This document shows, piece by piece, positions 28,301-33,986 of a stretch of 64,000 bases of DNA; the first letter of the stretch is position 1; each line of letters starts with the position of its first letter. The notes beneath the pieces are model-generated. The model had not been told where the DNA came from, ran no database searches, and saw nothing but the letters and a program-made list of their open reading frames with translations. Source of the DNA: Lutraria lutraria (taxonomy: Eukaryota; Mollusca; Bivalvia; Venerida; Mactridae); contig OZ026840.1 in the NCBI GenBank assembly GCA_964023205.1, positions 13,006,603 to 13,070,602 on the forward strand. Reading direction: 5' to 3'. Position numbers and translations under genes: made by a program.

Positions 28301-29064
28301 TTTATCTTTTTTATCATTGTATGAAACAAAATACACTTACGTTCTGCACAACATGAACCATAATATCCTAACTGACAATTACAATAAGAATATATTGTAG
28401 CCGTCCCACCATTGTGACACACTTCGTTACAGCCTTCCCAATGAGAACCTTCGTCATCTGTGGCACAGTCATTAAAGCTGTCACAGTCAGGATATTCAGT
28501 TAGCCATACTGAACGTGTTCGAACCCTAAGTTGTCAGAAGAAGAATATCTTAACACAACCGCGTCTAAAGTCACTTGTTGTGATGTTATTCAATTCTAAT
28601 TAATTAGTTAAGATATACGCTCAAACGTGCATACAAAGGACAGTCTGTGGAAAACTCAAAAGTTTCCTATATAGACAGGTGTCCTTTGTTCGCAGACCGG
28701 TGATATAGACCACACGATCAACCCATGGGGACTTGTTAAGTAATACTGTCGTATTATTGATTGTAACACAACTCAGGCTAGTTACTCGAAGGTAACATAA
28801 TTTATAACAATACAGGTCTGTGAACCAAACTCATCGGTTTAGGTCTAAATGGCTGCTGAAATTATGTTGAAGAAGATAGAAGTATATAACATAAGACTAA
28901 GATGAATTAAGAGAAAACCTGAATCCAAAACAATCACTGTTACATTCACTCCATTCTCCCCAATCGGCCCATCTACAATTACAATATGTCCACGTAGGTG
29001 CTAGTGCAGCATTTGTCCCGTAAAAACCAATGGTTACAGCCAAGGTAACAGCATAAGGTAACAT
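1..29064 (-). CDS. Gene L: modular sushi/HYR/EGF/TSP1/LamG extracellular receptor, 19 coding exons, 3' end outside window
   Basis: Spliced gene read from the minus strand; 1,206 codons are visible and the C-terminus lies beyond base 1. Order: signal peptide, TSP1 (about 25-75), EGF-like (80-110), sushi (111-169), EGF (170-207), HYR (208-289), sushi (290-355), HYR (360-458), sushi (459-517), sushi (518-577), HYR (578-661), sushi (662-734), sushi (735-800), SEA-like (801-985), two GCC2/GCC3 modules (992-1099), LamG (1100 on). Nearly all junctions are phase 1, typical of shuffled extracellular modules. From residue 360 the order matches gene R, the divergent paralog at 36-56 kb. Known roles of these modules are adhesion, matrix binding and complement-like recognition; the specific function is unknown. 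The 16-kb intron between exons 6 and 7 means two separate genes cannot be excluded, although the phases join correctly (A|GT). No transcript evidence. Confidence 0.75.
282..515 (-). mobile_element. tRNA-derived SINE
   Basis: On the minus strand the head reads GTGGTCGAGAGGTTAAGG (box A type) and GGTCGTGGGTTCGAGTTC (box B type); the body contains CGCCCCTTTTCAACAGTC. Same family as 7,999-8,213, 58,174-58,430 and 58,976-59,220. Confidence 0.8.
624..819 (-). CDS. Gene L coding exon 18: first half of LamG-like domain
   Basis: Starts DIDVLVEETGGPISLAGIPD. Has strand patterns typical of a concanavalin-like LamG fold (MTLMFWVKRVDE, then TTILQMKSNGNDRC). Ends in phase 2 (ACC|GTAAGT), the same split point as exon 13 of gene R. 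Confidence 0.7.
1630..1791 (-). CDS. Gene L coding exon 17: GCC2/GCC3 module
   Basis: Second Cys-rich module (CSACLYGEYQDVVGQASCKQ, then CPGGTTTQTTSS). 162 bp, phase 1-1. Confidence 0.8.
2093..2254 (-). CDS. Gene L coding exon 16: GCC2/GCC3 (ephrin-receptor-like) module
   Basis: Cys-rich module of the GCC2_GCC3 type (CPRGYHLNEVTNTCYECPVG, then QYTDVEG, CIQCPDGHSTKQIGS). 162 bp, the same length as exon 17 here and exons 11 and 12 of gene R. Confidence 0.8.
2888..3178 (-). CDS. Gene L coding exon 15: C-terminal half of SEA-like domain
   Basis: Continues with NKRED, a strand (LLIVEVDIVLSITIS), a helix (DIMATLSAVIQDMLDNGTLD) and a Cys-containing end (ECDAGYFLNSDTC). The acceptor is a tandem NAGNAG (TCAGCAG), so one alanine may be optionally included. 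291 bp, phase 1-1; matches exon 10 of gene R. Confidence 0.65.
3580..3861 (-). CDS. Gene L coding exon 14: N-terminal half of SEA-like domain with a polybasic site
   Basis: Not a standard named module by eye. It has a GDC start, a helix (EEIKENFVNII), a Cys pair (CPDNETC), a strand ending in ITCGE, and then GRKKRND, a furin-like polybasic site, with more basic clusters after it (LRKRVRS). Homologous by position and motif to exon 9 of gene R. The beta-alpha-beta pattern and processing site recall SEA domains; this is inference. Confidence 0.65.
4085..4300. repeat. Tandem repeat of about 70-77 bp, 3 copies, in gene L intron
   Basis: CAAATCACTACC recurs at 4,109, 4,178 (variant) and 4,255, with CAATCTAACCTAACAAATAC in each unit. 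C-rich on the plus strand, G-rich on the coding strand of gene L. It lies in the intron after exon 13. Confidence 0.85.
4361..4558 (-). CDS. Gene L coding exon 13: sushi domain
   Basis: Sushi domain (starts LACRELKAPTNGALL, ends GWNPLNTAPDCT). 198 bp, phase 1-1. Matches exon 8 of gene R, which also has an L-x-APxNGAL start. Confidence 0.8.
4912..5119 (+). mobile_element. MITE with TACTGTGGAATCATTAATTT end
   Basis: About 208 bp rich in TTTCGTGG/CCACGAAA; the ends are imperfect inverted repeats (TTTTCGTTGGG on both). A second copy lies inverted at 21,093-21,306. Frequent type in bivalves. Confidence 0.8.
5257..5475 (-). CDS. Gene L coding exon 12: sushi domain
   Basis: Long sushi module (starts EVTCGHPLDTLQDQY, ends WDRGVGQMPFCE). 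219 bp, phase 1-1. It corresponds by position to exon 7 of gene R, which shares the unusual W-x(n)-G-x-x-PFC/PYC ending. Confidence 0.8.
5793..6044 (-). CDS. Gene L coding exon 11: second HYR of the conserved block, unsplit
   Basis: Whole HYR in one 252-bp exon (starts DDRPPTLVCITPQIFYADRS, ends ECNIELQVQ). The corresponding HYR of gene R is split over two exons (99 + 150 bp), so the paralogs differ by one intron here. Confidence 0.8.
6288..6467 (-). CDS. Gene L coding exon 10: sushi domain
   Basis: Sushi domain (starts ITCETPVPPTNGSVNC, ends GTWLNLAETSCI). 180 bp, phase 1-1; donor ATTG|GTAAAT preceded on the minus strand by a clean reading frame. Confidence 0.8.
6670..6846 (-). CDS. Gene L coding exon 9: sushi domain
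   Basis: Sushi domain with full cysteine pattern and W (starts TCARPQWPANGHYNC, ends WSTPPTCES). 177 bp, phase 1-1. Confidence 0.8.
7696..7832 (-). CDS. Gene L coding exon 8: second half of HYR
   Basis: Completes the HYR domain: RVEQTGRGTNGG..., then HYITYKATDDTNLHGYCHFS and FVVT. Acceptor TTTTAAG|A in phase 2, donor ACAC|GTAAGG in phase 1. Pairs with exon 2 of gene R. Confidence 0.75.
7999..8213 (-). mobile_element. tRNA-derived SINE, internally deleted
   Basis: Same family (TTTTACGCCCCTTTTCAACA ... AACCACTCGACAACGGAGG); the box B region is lost. Confidence 0.8.
9669..9840 (-). CDS. Gene L coding exon 7: first half of HYR
   Basis: Follows the 16-kb intron. An acidic/glycine linker (GGGDPDVPDPVYYYPPEF) leads into the HYR start (EVDCKPTGVKDNY...VRVNWVVPKAKDKNGG). 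Ends in phase 2 (CCGAG|GTAAGC), exactly where the first HYR of gene R is split, which is evidence of common descent. Confidence 0.75.
10087..10107. repeat. TA microsatellite
   Basis: Run of alternating AT immediately left of the hammerhead unit. Confidence 0.9.
10111..10238 (+). ncRNA. Hammerhead ribozyme motif inside an inverted-repeat unit
   Basis: The core CTGATGA (10,163-10,169), stem II GTC/GAC with loop AGT (10,170-10,178), GAAA (10,179-10,182), then ACCGGT with C at 10,188 as the predicted cleavage base. Stem I pairs TGCC (10,159-10,162) with GGCA (10,189-10,192) and, after an internal loop, ATTATTA with TAATAAT. This is a type I hammerhead layout. Stem III (ACC/GGT) has no loop and is a palindrome, as in dimeric hammerheads of Penelope-like elements and retrozymes. 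A perfect 17-bp inverted repeat (10,111-10,127 and 10,222-10,238) encloses the unit, and TA microsatellites flank it. Confidence 0.75.
10279..10309. repeat. TA microsatellite
   Basis: Run of alternating TA right of the hammerhead unit. Confidence 0.9.
10321..10436 (-). other. Candidate alternative terminal exon of gene L with a hydrophobic C-terminal segment
   Basis: The acceptor (TTTCTTTCATTTATAG|GA) has a good pyrimidine tract and the correct phase 1 to follow exon 6. It would encode RNPPVRHKRD, then about 19 hydrophobic residues (LGIFAAVAVGAFVACVFLC), then TAG. That would turn the N-terminal TSP1-EGF-sushi-EGF-HYR-sushi part into a short membrane-bound or GPI-type protein. Read through to a donor (TTA|GTACAT) it ends in phase 2, incompatible with exon 7, so it could only be a terminal exon. 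It may be chance. Confidence 0.3.
10874..10903 (+). mobile_element. SINE head fragment
   Basis: CCGCCTCTGTTGTCGAGAGG then TTAAGG matches the SINE tRNA-like head in plus orientation. Confidence 0.5.
11236..11345 (+). mobile_element. tRNA-like SINE head
   Basis: CCGTGGTCGAGCAGTTAGGG (box A) and GAAGGTTCGAACCCCC (box B) with about 40 bp between. Not a functional tRNA: the acceptor stem does not pair and the body runs into other repeats. Confidence 0.65.
11362..11485. repeat. Tandem duplication, about 69 bp
   Basis: TTCTTAATTTCATAGAACGT ... CTCATAGTATCGA is repeated as TCTTAATTTCGTAGAACGCC ... CTCATAGTATCGA. Confidence 0.7.
12365..12488. mobile_element. Fold-back element with about 51-bp arms
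   Basis: Left arm 12,365-12,415 and right arm 12,437-12,488 are near-perfect inverted repeats (few mismatches), with a 21-nt loop of TCCGGTCGCTACGCTCCCGT. The transcript would form one long hairpin. Confidence 0.85.
13612..15030 (+). mobile_element. SINE split by a DNA transposon
   Basis: Left part (13,612-13,746) holds TCTAGTGGTAACGCG (box A) and GGTCGTAGGTTAGAATC (box B), then TTCAGTGTCC. The right part (14,834-15,030) continues with GATGAGGCGCGTATC, TGCATTACATCGGG and the CCGTTAAACAAAAGATAAAT tail. The intact relative at 32,093-32,400 shows the same order uninterrupted. Confidence 0.7.
13747..14833. mobile_element. Non-autonomous DNA transposon, ACGT-rich, nested in a SINE
   Basis: Ends are imperfect inverted repeats (CCCCCATCACACTAGGGCCA and the reverse complement of GTGTGGTGGGGG). 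Interior dense in GACGTAGTGAG and CACGTC words. Splits the SINE at 13,612-15,030. A related partial copy lies at 46,985-47,650. No transposase seen. Confidence 0.7.
15600..18430 (+). mobile_element. 5'-truncated LINE (non-LTR retrotransposon)
   Basis: Plus-strand element inside the 16-kb intron of gene L, so antisense to it. The reading frame is open from about 15,636 and begins in the linker after the (missing) endonuclease, with KKPWYDNDCK. The reverse transcriptase follows, then a C-terminal Cys cluster and a 3'UTR with a 55-bp repeat (18,271 and 18,326), ending near TTGAAATAAAACC and a TA run. Its codons are AT-rich like the surroundings. Clade (Jockey/CR1-like) is inferred from the C-terminal Cys motif and not established. 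Confidence 0.85.
15636..18031 (+). pseudogene. LINE reverse transcriptase ORF, broken by a frameshift
   Basis: RT motifs in order, counted from the GTG at 15,696: GPDMVLNEFF, IVPLHKKGD, NYRGITLLSTLGKLF, QAGFRKNMSTVDN, YVAFIDFTKAFD (about 274-284), GVRQGESLSPFIF, and the catalytic LYADD (YADD at about 378-381). The frame ends at TAA 17,529-17,531. The protein continues in another frame from about 17,507 to 18,031 with CRLCTVLEDEFHFLFECPLY, a Cys/His cluster typical of LINE C-termini. A small indel near 17,505-17,520 separates the two. Apart from that the RT is intact, so the insertion is fairly young, but it lacks the endonuclease and is dead. Confidence 0.85.
19360..19800. repeat. Dispersed repeats (TATATAGCGCCC and GGTTCCCGTTCCATG types)
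   Basis: TTTATATAGCGCCCTTTTCA with AAAGGCGCTTAACAAC is widespread in marine invertebrates. Next to it is TGGTTCCCGTTCCATGTCGC, related to TTGGTTCCCATTCCATGTTG at 11,758. Confidence 0.5.
19975..20190 (-). mobile_element. tRNA-derived SINE
   Basis: Minus-strand head: GACCCCGTGGTCGAGTGG and downstream box B-like text; the body contains TTTGAGTTTAACGTCTCACC. Confidence 0.65.
21093..21306 (-). mobile_element. MITE, inverted second copy
   Basis: Begins TACTGTATTTTCATTTATTT and ends TTAATGATTCCACAGTA, bounded by TACTGT/ACAGTA. Same TTTCGTGG-rich core as the copy at 4,912. Confidence 0.8.
22128..22500. mobile_element. MITE with TACAGTACAACCTCT-type ends and internal 75-bp tandem repeat
   Basis: Starts near CAACCTCTCC and ends AGAGGTTGTACTGTA, an inverted pair. 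Internally GCTGTTGTTGAAGGGAGG recurs at 22,261, 22,336 and 22,411 (75-bp period). Related copies lie at 53,312-53,478 and 57,628-57,807. Confidence 0.75.
22815..23600. repeat. Bivalve repeat with AGGTCA half sites
   Basis: GTCGCGCACAAGACACAGGTCCGTAG-like sentences recur about every 125-150 bp (22,977, 23,106, 23,255, 23,385, 23,520), each followed by AAGGTCA words. Contains TCAAGGTCA (23,011-23,019) and a perfect DR1, AGGTCAAAGGTCA (23,027-23,039). Confidence 0.7.
23011..23039 (+). promoter_or_regulatory. Nuclear-receptor-type response elements
   Basis: TCAAGGTCA fits the NR5A/ERR extended half site and AGGTCA-A-AGGTCA is a consensus DR1 (HNF4/RXR/COUP-TF type). Sequence match only; they sit inside a repeat, so function is unproven. 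Confidence 0.35.
24303..24593. repeat. Short inverted repeat pair with CRE-like site
   Basis: ACATAGCGTGACGT (24,303-24,316) is exactly inverted at 24,580-24,593 (ACGTCACGCTATGT); the right copy sits in TGACGTCA. Possibly ends of an old MITE. Confidence 0.5.
25735..25830 (-). mobile_element. tRNA-like SINE head
   Basis: Minus strand: AGTGGTGTAGGGCTAGAGCG then GACGTTCGATTCCCGTCAG, a box A/box B pair. Lies just after exon 6 of gene L. Confidence 0.55.
25886..26083 (-). CDS. Gene L coding exon 6: sushi domain before the 16-kb intron
   Basis: Sushi domain with the usual C...C...C...W...C layout (starts PCEELNVPVNGAKVC, ends WTAASPLPDCL). Donor TTAA|GTAAGA, phase 1. The next confident coding exon is 16 kb away, making this the longest intron in the window. 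Confidence 0.8.
26244..26425. mobile_element. MITE (TACAGTCAAACCT family)
   Basis: Begins TACAGTCAAACCTTTGTACA and ends CACAGGTTTGACGGTA; the inside is full of GTGGCCTTTATT-like segments. Lies in the intron between exons 5 and 6 of gene L. Confidence 0.75.
26480..26725 (-). CDS. Gene L coding exon 5: HYR domain
   Basis: A whole HYR (hyalin repeat) domain in one exon. It starts DVQPPVMTDC, contains the G-x-H-x-I-x-Y-x-A strand (FPWGDHTIQYVATKT) and ends CSFQIKVR. Phase 1-1, 246 bp. Unlike the first HYR of gene R, it is not split by an intron. Confidence 0.8.
27151..27264 (-). CDS. Gene L coding exon 4: EGF-like domain
   Basis: One canonical six-cysteine EGF in a phase 1-1 exon of 114 bp. The segment CVNLLGDFRCDC fits the Asp/Asn beta-hydroxylation pattern C-x-[DN]-x4-[FY]-x-C-x-C. 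Acceptor TTTTCAG|TC, donor AATG|GTATTA. Confidence 0.8.
27445..27725. mobile_element. TCGGATAAT-rich element (pogo/Tigger-like MITE candidate)
   Basis: Multiple CGGATAATCC/TTCGGATA blocks in both orientations. A related CCGAAA/ATCCGAA-rich piece is at 42,370-42,548. The class assignment is a guess from style. It abuts exon 3 of gene L. Confidence 0.5.
27726..27902 (-). CDS. Gene L coding exon 3: sushi (CCP) domain
   Basis: A complete sushi domain in one phase 1-1 exon of 177 bp, with four cysteines and the late W (starts VECGYPDSIDDGS, ends WSGDPPQCL). The same exon length is used for a sushi in exon 9. Acceptor AAACAG|GC, donor CTAT|GTAAGT. Confidence 0.8.
28341..28525 (-). CDS. Gene L coding exon 2: end of TSP1 and EGF-like module
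   Basis: Acceptor ACTTAG|GG joins phase 2 to finish the TSP1 (FRVRTRSVWL). It is followed by a Cys-rich EGF-like stretch (CHNGGTATIYSYCNCQLGYY). Donor GAAC|GTAAGT, phase 1. The EGF spacing is slightly irregular and ends in a CC pair. Confidence 0.7.
28919..29064 (-). CDS. Gene L coding exon 1: signal peptide and start of TSP1
   Basis: The ATG lies at 29,064-29,062, directly after a strong acceptor (TTATTATTTCAG|ATG), so at least one noncoding exon lies upstream. The first 22 residues (MLPYAVTLAVTIGFYGTNAA...) form a signal peptide, followed by a TSP1 start with tryptophans spaced as in C-mannosylation motifs (WADWGEWSEC). The donor is AG|GTTTTC in phase 2. An upstream in-frame ATG at 29,163 sits in a poly-C-derived glycine run and was not used. 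Confidence 0.75.
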
Positions 29065-29462
29065 CTGAAATAATAACTGCGACTGTAATGGAAATAACTG
29101 ATCCCTGATTCCCACCACCGTTGACAAACAAAACCTAAAACTGCCCCCCCCCCCCCCCCGCAATCTGAAATTGTTTACTTAGGGCATGCATTTATCAGAA
29201 ATACTTATATTGAATGTTCACTAAGTTAAGATAAAGTATTACAACGTTTACGACCTTATAAAGCACTGAGTTTATGTAAACCAATCGAATAATTATGTAA
29301 CTCAAAATCGACGCCAGGTAAAAATTACTATTAAAATATCCCTGACGATGGTTCAGCTTATATTGAACGTTCAGCTAAGATTAAAAGAATAACAAATAAA
29401 CATCTACCAGTATGATCTCCATTTCCCTTGACAGATAAACATAGCAATCAATAAATGCATTT

Positions 29463-30330
29463 TCCTTCGTATTTAATATAAAAAAAAAATATGTTTTGGT
29501 TAACCATAGATAATAAAAATGTAACTTAGTTAATAATTGATTCAATTATGCGGCTTGCTCTTTTTATTAATACAATTACAATATTATTTACCTTCGTAAT
29601 TCATGAATATTTCTTTATTATTCAGTGAAGTGAAATAATAAAACAATGAAATTTTCACTTTCGATATCGATAAAAAAAATTTTTGTTTATTAAAAAAACA
29701 ATTATTCAAAATATGATTTACCTACGTAATTCATGATTTTTTTTCAGTTTAGAATGAATTAATAAAAACAAAGTAATGTTCCCTTTTTGATATTAATAAA
29801 ATATGTTTTGGTTTATCAATAAAACAATGGTTAAACTATCATTTACCTTCGTAATTCATGAAATGTTATTTTTCAGTTTAAAGTGTAACAAGGACATGTT
29901 GAACCATGTAATATGTCTTTGTCATAAAATTATATATAGTATAAATGGACAACTTATCATTACTGGTTATGCCAATAGACGTTGAACAAAAAAAAATAAT
30001 ATCGAAAGTGAACATCTCTTGTTTTATTATTTCACTCAAGGACTTGTATACATATATGTAATACAATTGATTAAGCGATAAATAAAATCACAAATGTATA
30101 CAGAAAATAGTAATCATTGGAATAAAATTTGAACAGTATAATAATAACGTTATTAATTAATTAACAATAATGTCAAAATATCATTTACCTTCGTATTTAT
30201 GAAGCATTTATCAGTACGGTTATTTATACAATAAGAATAAATTATTAATTCATAATGAAACAAAATAAAATAACATGTTTATTTTATTTAATTTGCATAG
30301 AGTAAAACAATTTACCTTCGTCTGTTCACA
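29463..30330. repeat. Degenerate repeat of about 125-130 bp upstream of gene L
   Basis: The segment TTTACCTTCGTAATTCATGA or a close variant recurs near 29,463, 29,590, 29,718, 29,842, 30,184 and 30,312. Spacings are about 125-130, apart from one gap of about 340. Read on the minus strand each holds ACGAAGGTAAAT, a strong donor-like site. The copy at 30,312 is the best candidate for the real 5'UTR exon donor of gene L. Confidence 0.65.
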
Positions 30331-31470
30331 AGTTTATTTCTCTTCGAATAACCAACCACGCTGTATACTTGTACAGTAGGTAATCGATGACATGTGACCG
30401 TATTAATTAACACTGTAAAAGGAAGTAAAGAAACGAACTCAAAAATCATTTAGTCTTTGTGGTGATTCAATATAAGCAGTACGGTAAGTAAATATTTTAT
30501 TTTTGTGTAAATTTATAATTTAATTTTTTATTGAGTACAAATTAAATATATTTAATATATTTATCAAAATACAAAATGTACATTTGTTTTTATAAACAAC
30601 GGTTGTTGTCTTTTTAGTCATGGTATGAAATATATTGTTCAGAGTTTAGTATGGGTAAGGTTCATTACTTAAAGCCGTTTTGTATCAATGAGAACTGATT
30701 ACATTCCGATGTACCCTGTAGAATAAAAGTCGCCTTTTGAAATTGAGTCTACATTTCAATTTGTAATACCTAACAAAAAAATTAAAAAATGACTGCGTAC
30801 ATAACTTCGATAATTGCAAAGCCCGCGTATTTTACCATCTCAATGTGTTCAATATTAATGGTTTTGTTTGCTTGATTATGACATACATGCTTTTATGTGT
30901 TCGTTTCGCTAAGTAAAATATTACTTGAGGTTGGTTCTTATTTTTCCTAACGTCTGCAAAAAGCGGTTCAAATCATGTGTGATTTAAGACGCAGACGCGT
31001 CATGTAAAAACCCTATACAGTCATGGATTACAGTCTTACTGAAGATAGATAGATAGTTTATTTTGGAATATAAGGTATTATGCCTATCACAGCACATGAA
31101 TATTATGCATATTTATAACAATTCGATATCTAAGAACAAAGGCGACATAAATCATAGTGGCCAGGCTGATTTATGCCATGTCGTAGTTTCGCCTTTTTGC
31201 CACATCTAAGCGAAAATACGACAAAATTGACTATGTATAAATTTATTCATTTGTCAAATACTCATGATTGTCAATATATGTGTATTACTCATATTAGTAG
31301 ATATGTTATACTCTTCATAATGGAGGATTGAATCTAATATACAGTCAATATCCTTTATGAAAAAAGCAACTTCATACAAAAAACATAAACCAATATGCTT
31401 CTTGTAATTCGTCTACCTATAATGTTTTGTTATAGTTTTTCTTGTTCAAGACGCATAATGATGATAACAC

Positions 31471-31911
31471 CCCTGTTGAGAAATTGTTCATGAACTGACC
31501 ATGTTTATGAACGGTTCATGAAGTTTCATGAATTGTTAATCGAAGTCCATTAAATGTTCATCAATGTTATTCAACAATAGTTCATGAACCTAAATTTTAC
31601 GAACTGTTGATCAACTGAAGTCCGTGAACAATTCATGAAATTTCACAAACTTTTCATGAACATCATAAGTTCACGAAATGTTCATGAGCTTATTTATGAA
31701 TTGTTCATCAAAGGTTCATTTAAAATAATTCATGAATAGTTCATGAACCTTTTGAAAATCACCTTCAGTAAAGACTGCCTTAGGTTCCTGAATTAGATCA
31801 TGAACATTTTTAACTAAATGTACAATTTGTAGGTCGTGAATAAATTTCATGAACTATTCGTGAATAAGCTCATGAACATTTTGTGAACTGTTCATAAAAT
31901 TCTTGACAGGG
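31471..31911. mobile_element. MITE built from TTCATGAA palindromes
   Basis: Terminal inverted repeats CCCTGTTGAGAAATT and CCCTGTCAAGAATTT (minus-strand reading of the right end). The 441-bp interior holds many GTTCATGAAC/TTCATGAA words on both strands. Confidence 0.7.
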
Positions 31912-32092
31912 ACAGGCCTTAAATCTTTTAAGGATGGTTTTATCTGATACGTTCAAACTTTGTTCCTGACAGTACTCACAGTGCTTTGATTTTTAAAATG
32001 TGTCGTAAAATAAATGTAAATACCTAAGGTAGCTATCAAAGAATCATACCCAAATGAATCAGATTCTAGAAGACGAGGTTGTAAGAGGTCTT

Positions 32093-32400
32093 AAGGGTGA
32101 TCGGTAGTCAGTGGGTACACGCTGTACTACTAAAAGAAAGGTCGAGGGTTCGATTCGTAGCCCCGCCTTTCGAATTTCTCATGGACGCTTTTTCAGTGTC
32201 CCCATCCAAACTACCGAGTCCAGTACTTTGTTTAGAAAATCAAAGGAAACACGGACGAGGCATGTATCAGTGCTTTACATCAGGCACGATAAAGAACCAG
32301 GACAGACTTTTCGAGTAGGGATATAAATGCCTGGTTCTCCTCACTCTCTGGGCTGACAACAGCTGCTAATTGCTAAAAGGGCGTTAAACAAGAGATAAAT
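32093..32400 (+). mobile_element. tRNA-derived SINE
   Basis: TCGGTAGTCAGTGGGTACAC (box A), GTCGAGGGTTCGATTCG (box B), TTTTTCAGTGTCCCC body, tail GGGCGTTAAACAAGAGATAA. Confidence 0.75.
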
Positions 32401-32696
32401 AGGAGGCGGAGTTAAAAAAGTTTGAGGAATAAATAACAAGCATAGCTGCATTAAATTTTGATAATAACAGTTCAACCTTAAAGTACAAACCATCGCAAAA
32501 ACGAACCAAATGAAAGTACTTTTTTCTGGTAATGATTGCAAATGGTTTATTTTCAACGTATGCATATATTCTTTTCTTACAAACGCCAAAGGTAGAATTT
32601 TCTTAAAGCGTGTTTTTTATTTTCTATACTATACCAGTAGGCAATAATGCATCTTCGCGTAATGAAGTCATCCAAACTTTGTGTTATTGTTAAGGC

Positions 32697-33073
32697 TCGG
32701 TCTCAACCAACCGTGCTTGTTTTAAGTCCGTACGTTTGTTTTGAGACCACGGCCGCCACGTTTTTCTGCAAACGTAAGATGGGAGTGGAAAGAGCTGGGA
32801 CGAAGTAGTAATATGCACGTCACTCGTACGGTTTCGTAAGGTGTACGTATGTGATCCGGACTTCACAGTTGGCCATTAGCGATTGCGTAACCGTACGTTG
32901 CACACGTGGTGAGCTACACGTGCTTACAACGTACTATCGTCGTGCGATTGCCACGTTATCGTACGAAGGCCGTACTTGCATGTACTGTTTACGAAATGTG
33001 TCCTTTCTCGCTCTTATCTCCACGTTTATGCAAGTAGACAACACGCACTTGCAAGTACGTCGAGTTGGGACCG
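32697..33073. mobile_element. CGTACG-rich inverted-repeat element
   Basis: Imperfect terminal inverted repeats CGGTCTCAACCAACCGTGCT and the reverse complement of AAGTACGTCGAGTTGGGACC. Interior packed with GTACGT/CGTACG words. Confidence 0.6.
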
Positions 33074-33986
33074 GTGTAACGTTTTCAAGCTCTCCCCTTT
33101 TTCAGGTTACCCCCCCCCCCCCGGTAACTTAAAAACGTTTTCAAAGTACCGGCCCCGGTAACATTAAAACGTTTTCTAACTCCCTCCCCCGTTTTAATAA
33201 CCCCCCCCCCCTCCCTATGTTGATTCTTTGTGACAAAAACGTTTATATTTCAGGTTATAATTCATACTAAATGATTCACAGTCTACATGGTTTATTGACA
33301 TATAATTCCTGTATTTCTAAACTGAATATACGCAATAATTATATGAAGCTATGGAATCCTATTAGGGTCATGGAGAGTACGCGCCTTTATTCAAATATGT
33401 TAAAGAAAAATGCAAGACATGACTTGTGCAATCCCACACTTACTTTTGTTTAGAAAACCAACAATAGTTAATTGTCTTTATCCATTTTTTGTAAAAATGA
33501 TTCGAGATTGCATTGGTATTTGCGCAATAACGCTCATAGGATTCCATAATGAAGGAATGGACTTGTCAGTATATGACATCATTTGATTTCGTCGTATGAT
33601 TTCATCATTAGAACCGCGTGTTTAGTCTCATATAACTGTAATACATGTATGCATTTATGTGTTTGAATTTGTAATCTCCTTATTCGTGTGCAAGCTCTCT
33701 TTTATTATAAATTTTCAAATTATTACCCGGGGGTAATCTGAAAACGTTTTCAAAGCGCCCCCAGGGGTAATCTGAAAACGTTTTCAAAGCGCCCCGGGGT
33801 AACCTGAAAATGTTTTCAGATTACCGGGTAGGGCATTTGAAAACGGAGGGGGTAATCTCAAAACGTTTTAATTGTACCCCTCCCGGTAACTTAAAAACGT
33901 TTTTAAATTACCGGGGGTAATCTGAAAACGTTTTTAAGTTACCGGGGGGTAACCTGAAAAAGGGGAGCTTGAAATCGTTACACCGG
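33071..33986. mobile_element. Fold-back element with AAAACGTTTT palindromes
   Basis: Left arm starts CCGGTGTAACGTTTTCAAGC; the right arm reads CCGGTGTAACGATTTCAAGC on the minus strand. Both arms then carry CTTTTTCAGGTTACCCCCC and CGGTAACTTAAAAACGTTTT. Arms are about 75 bp, with further GGTAATCTGAAAACGTTTTC units inside the right arm. The middle (about 33,216-33,723) is unrelated. Confidence 0.8.
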
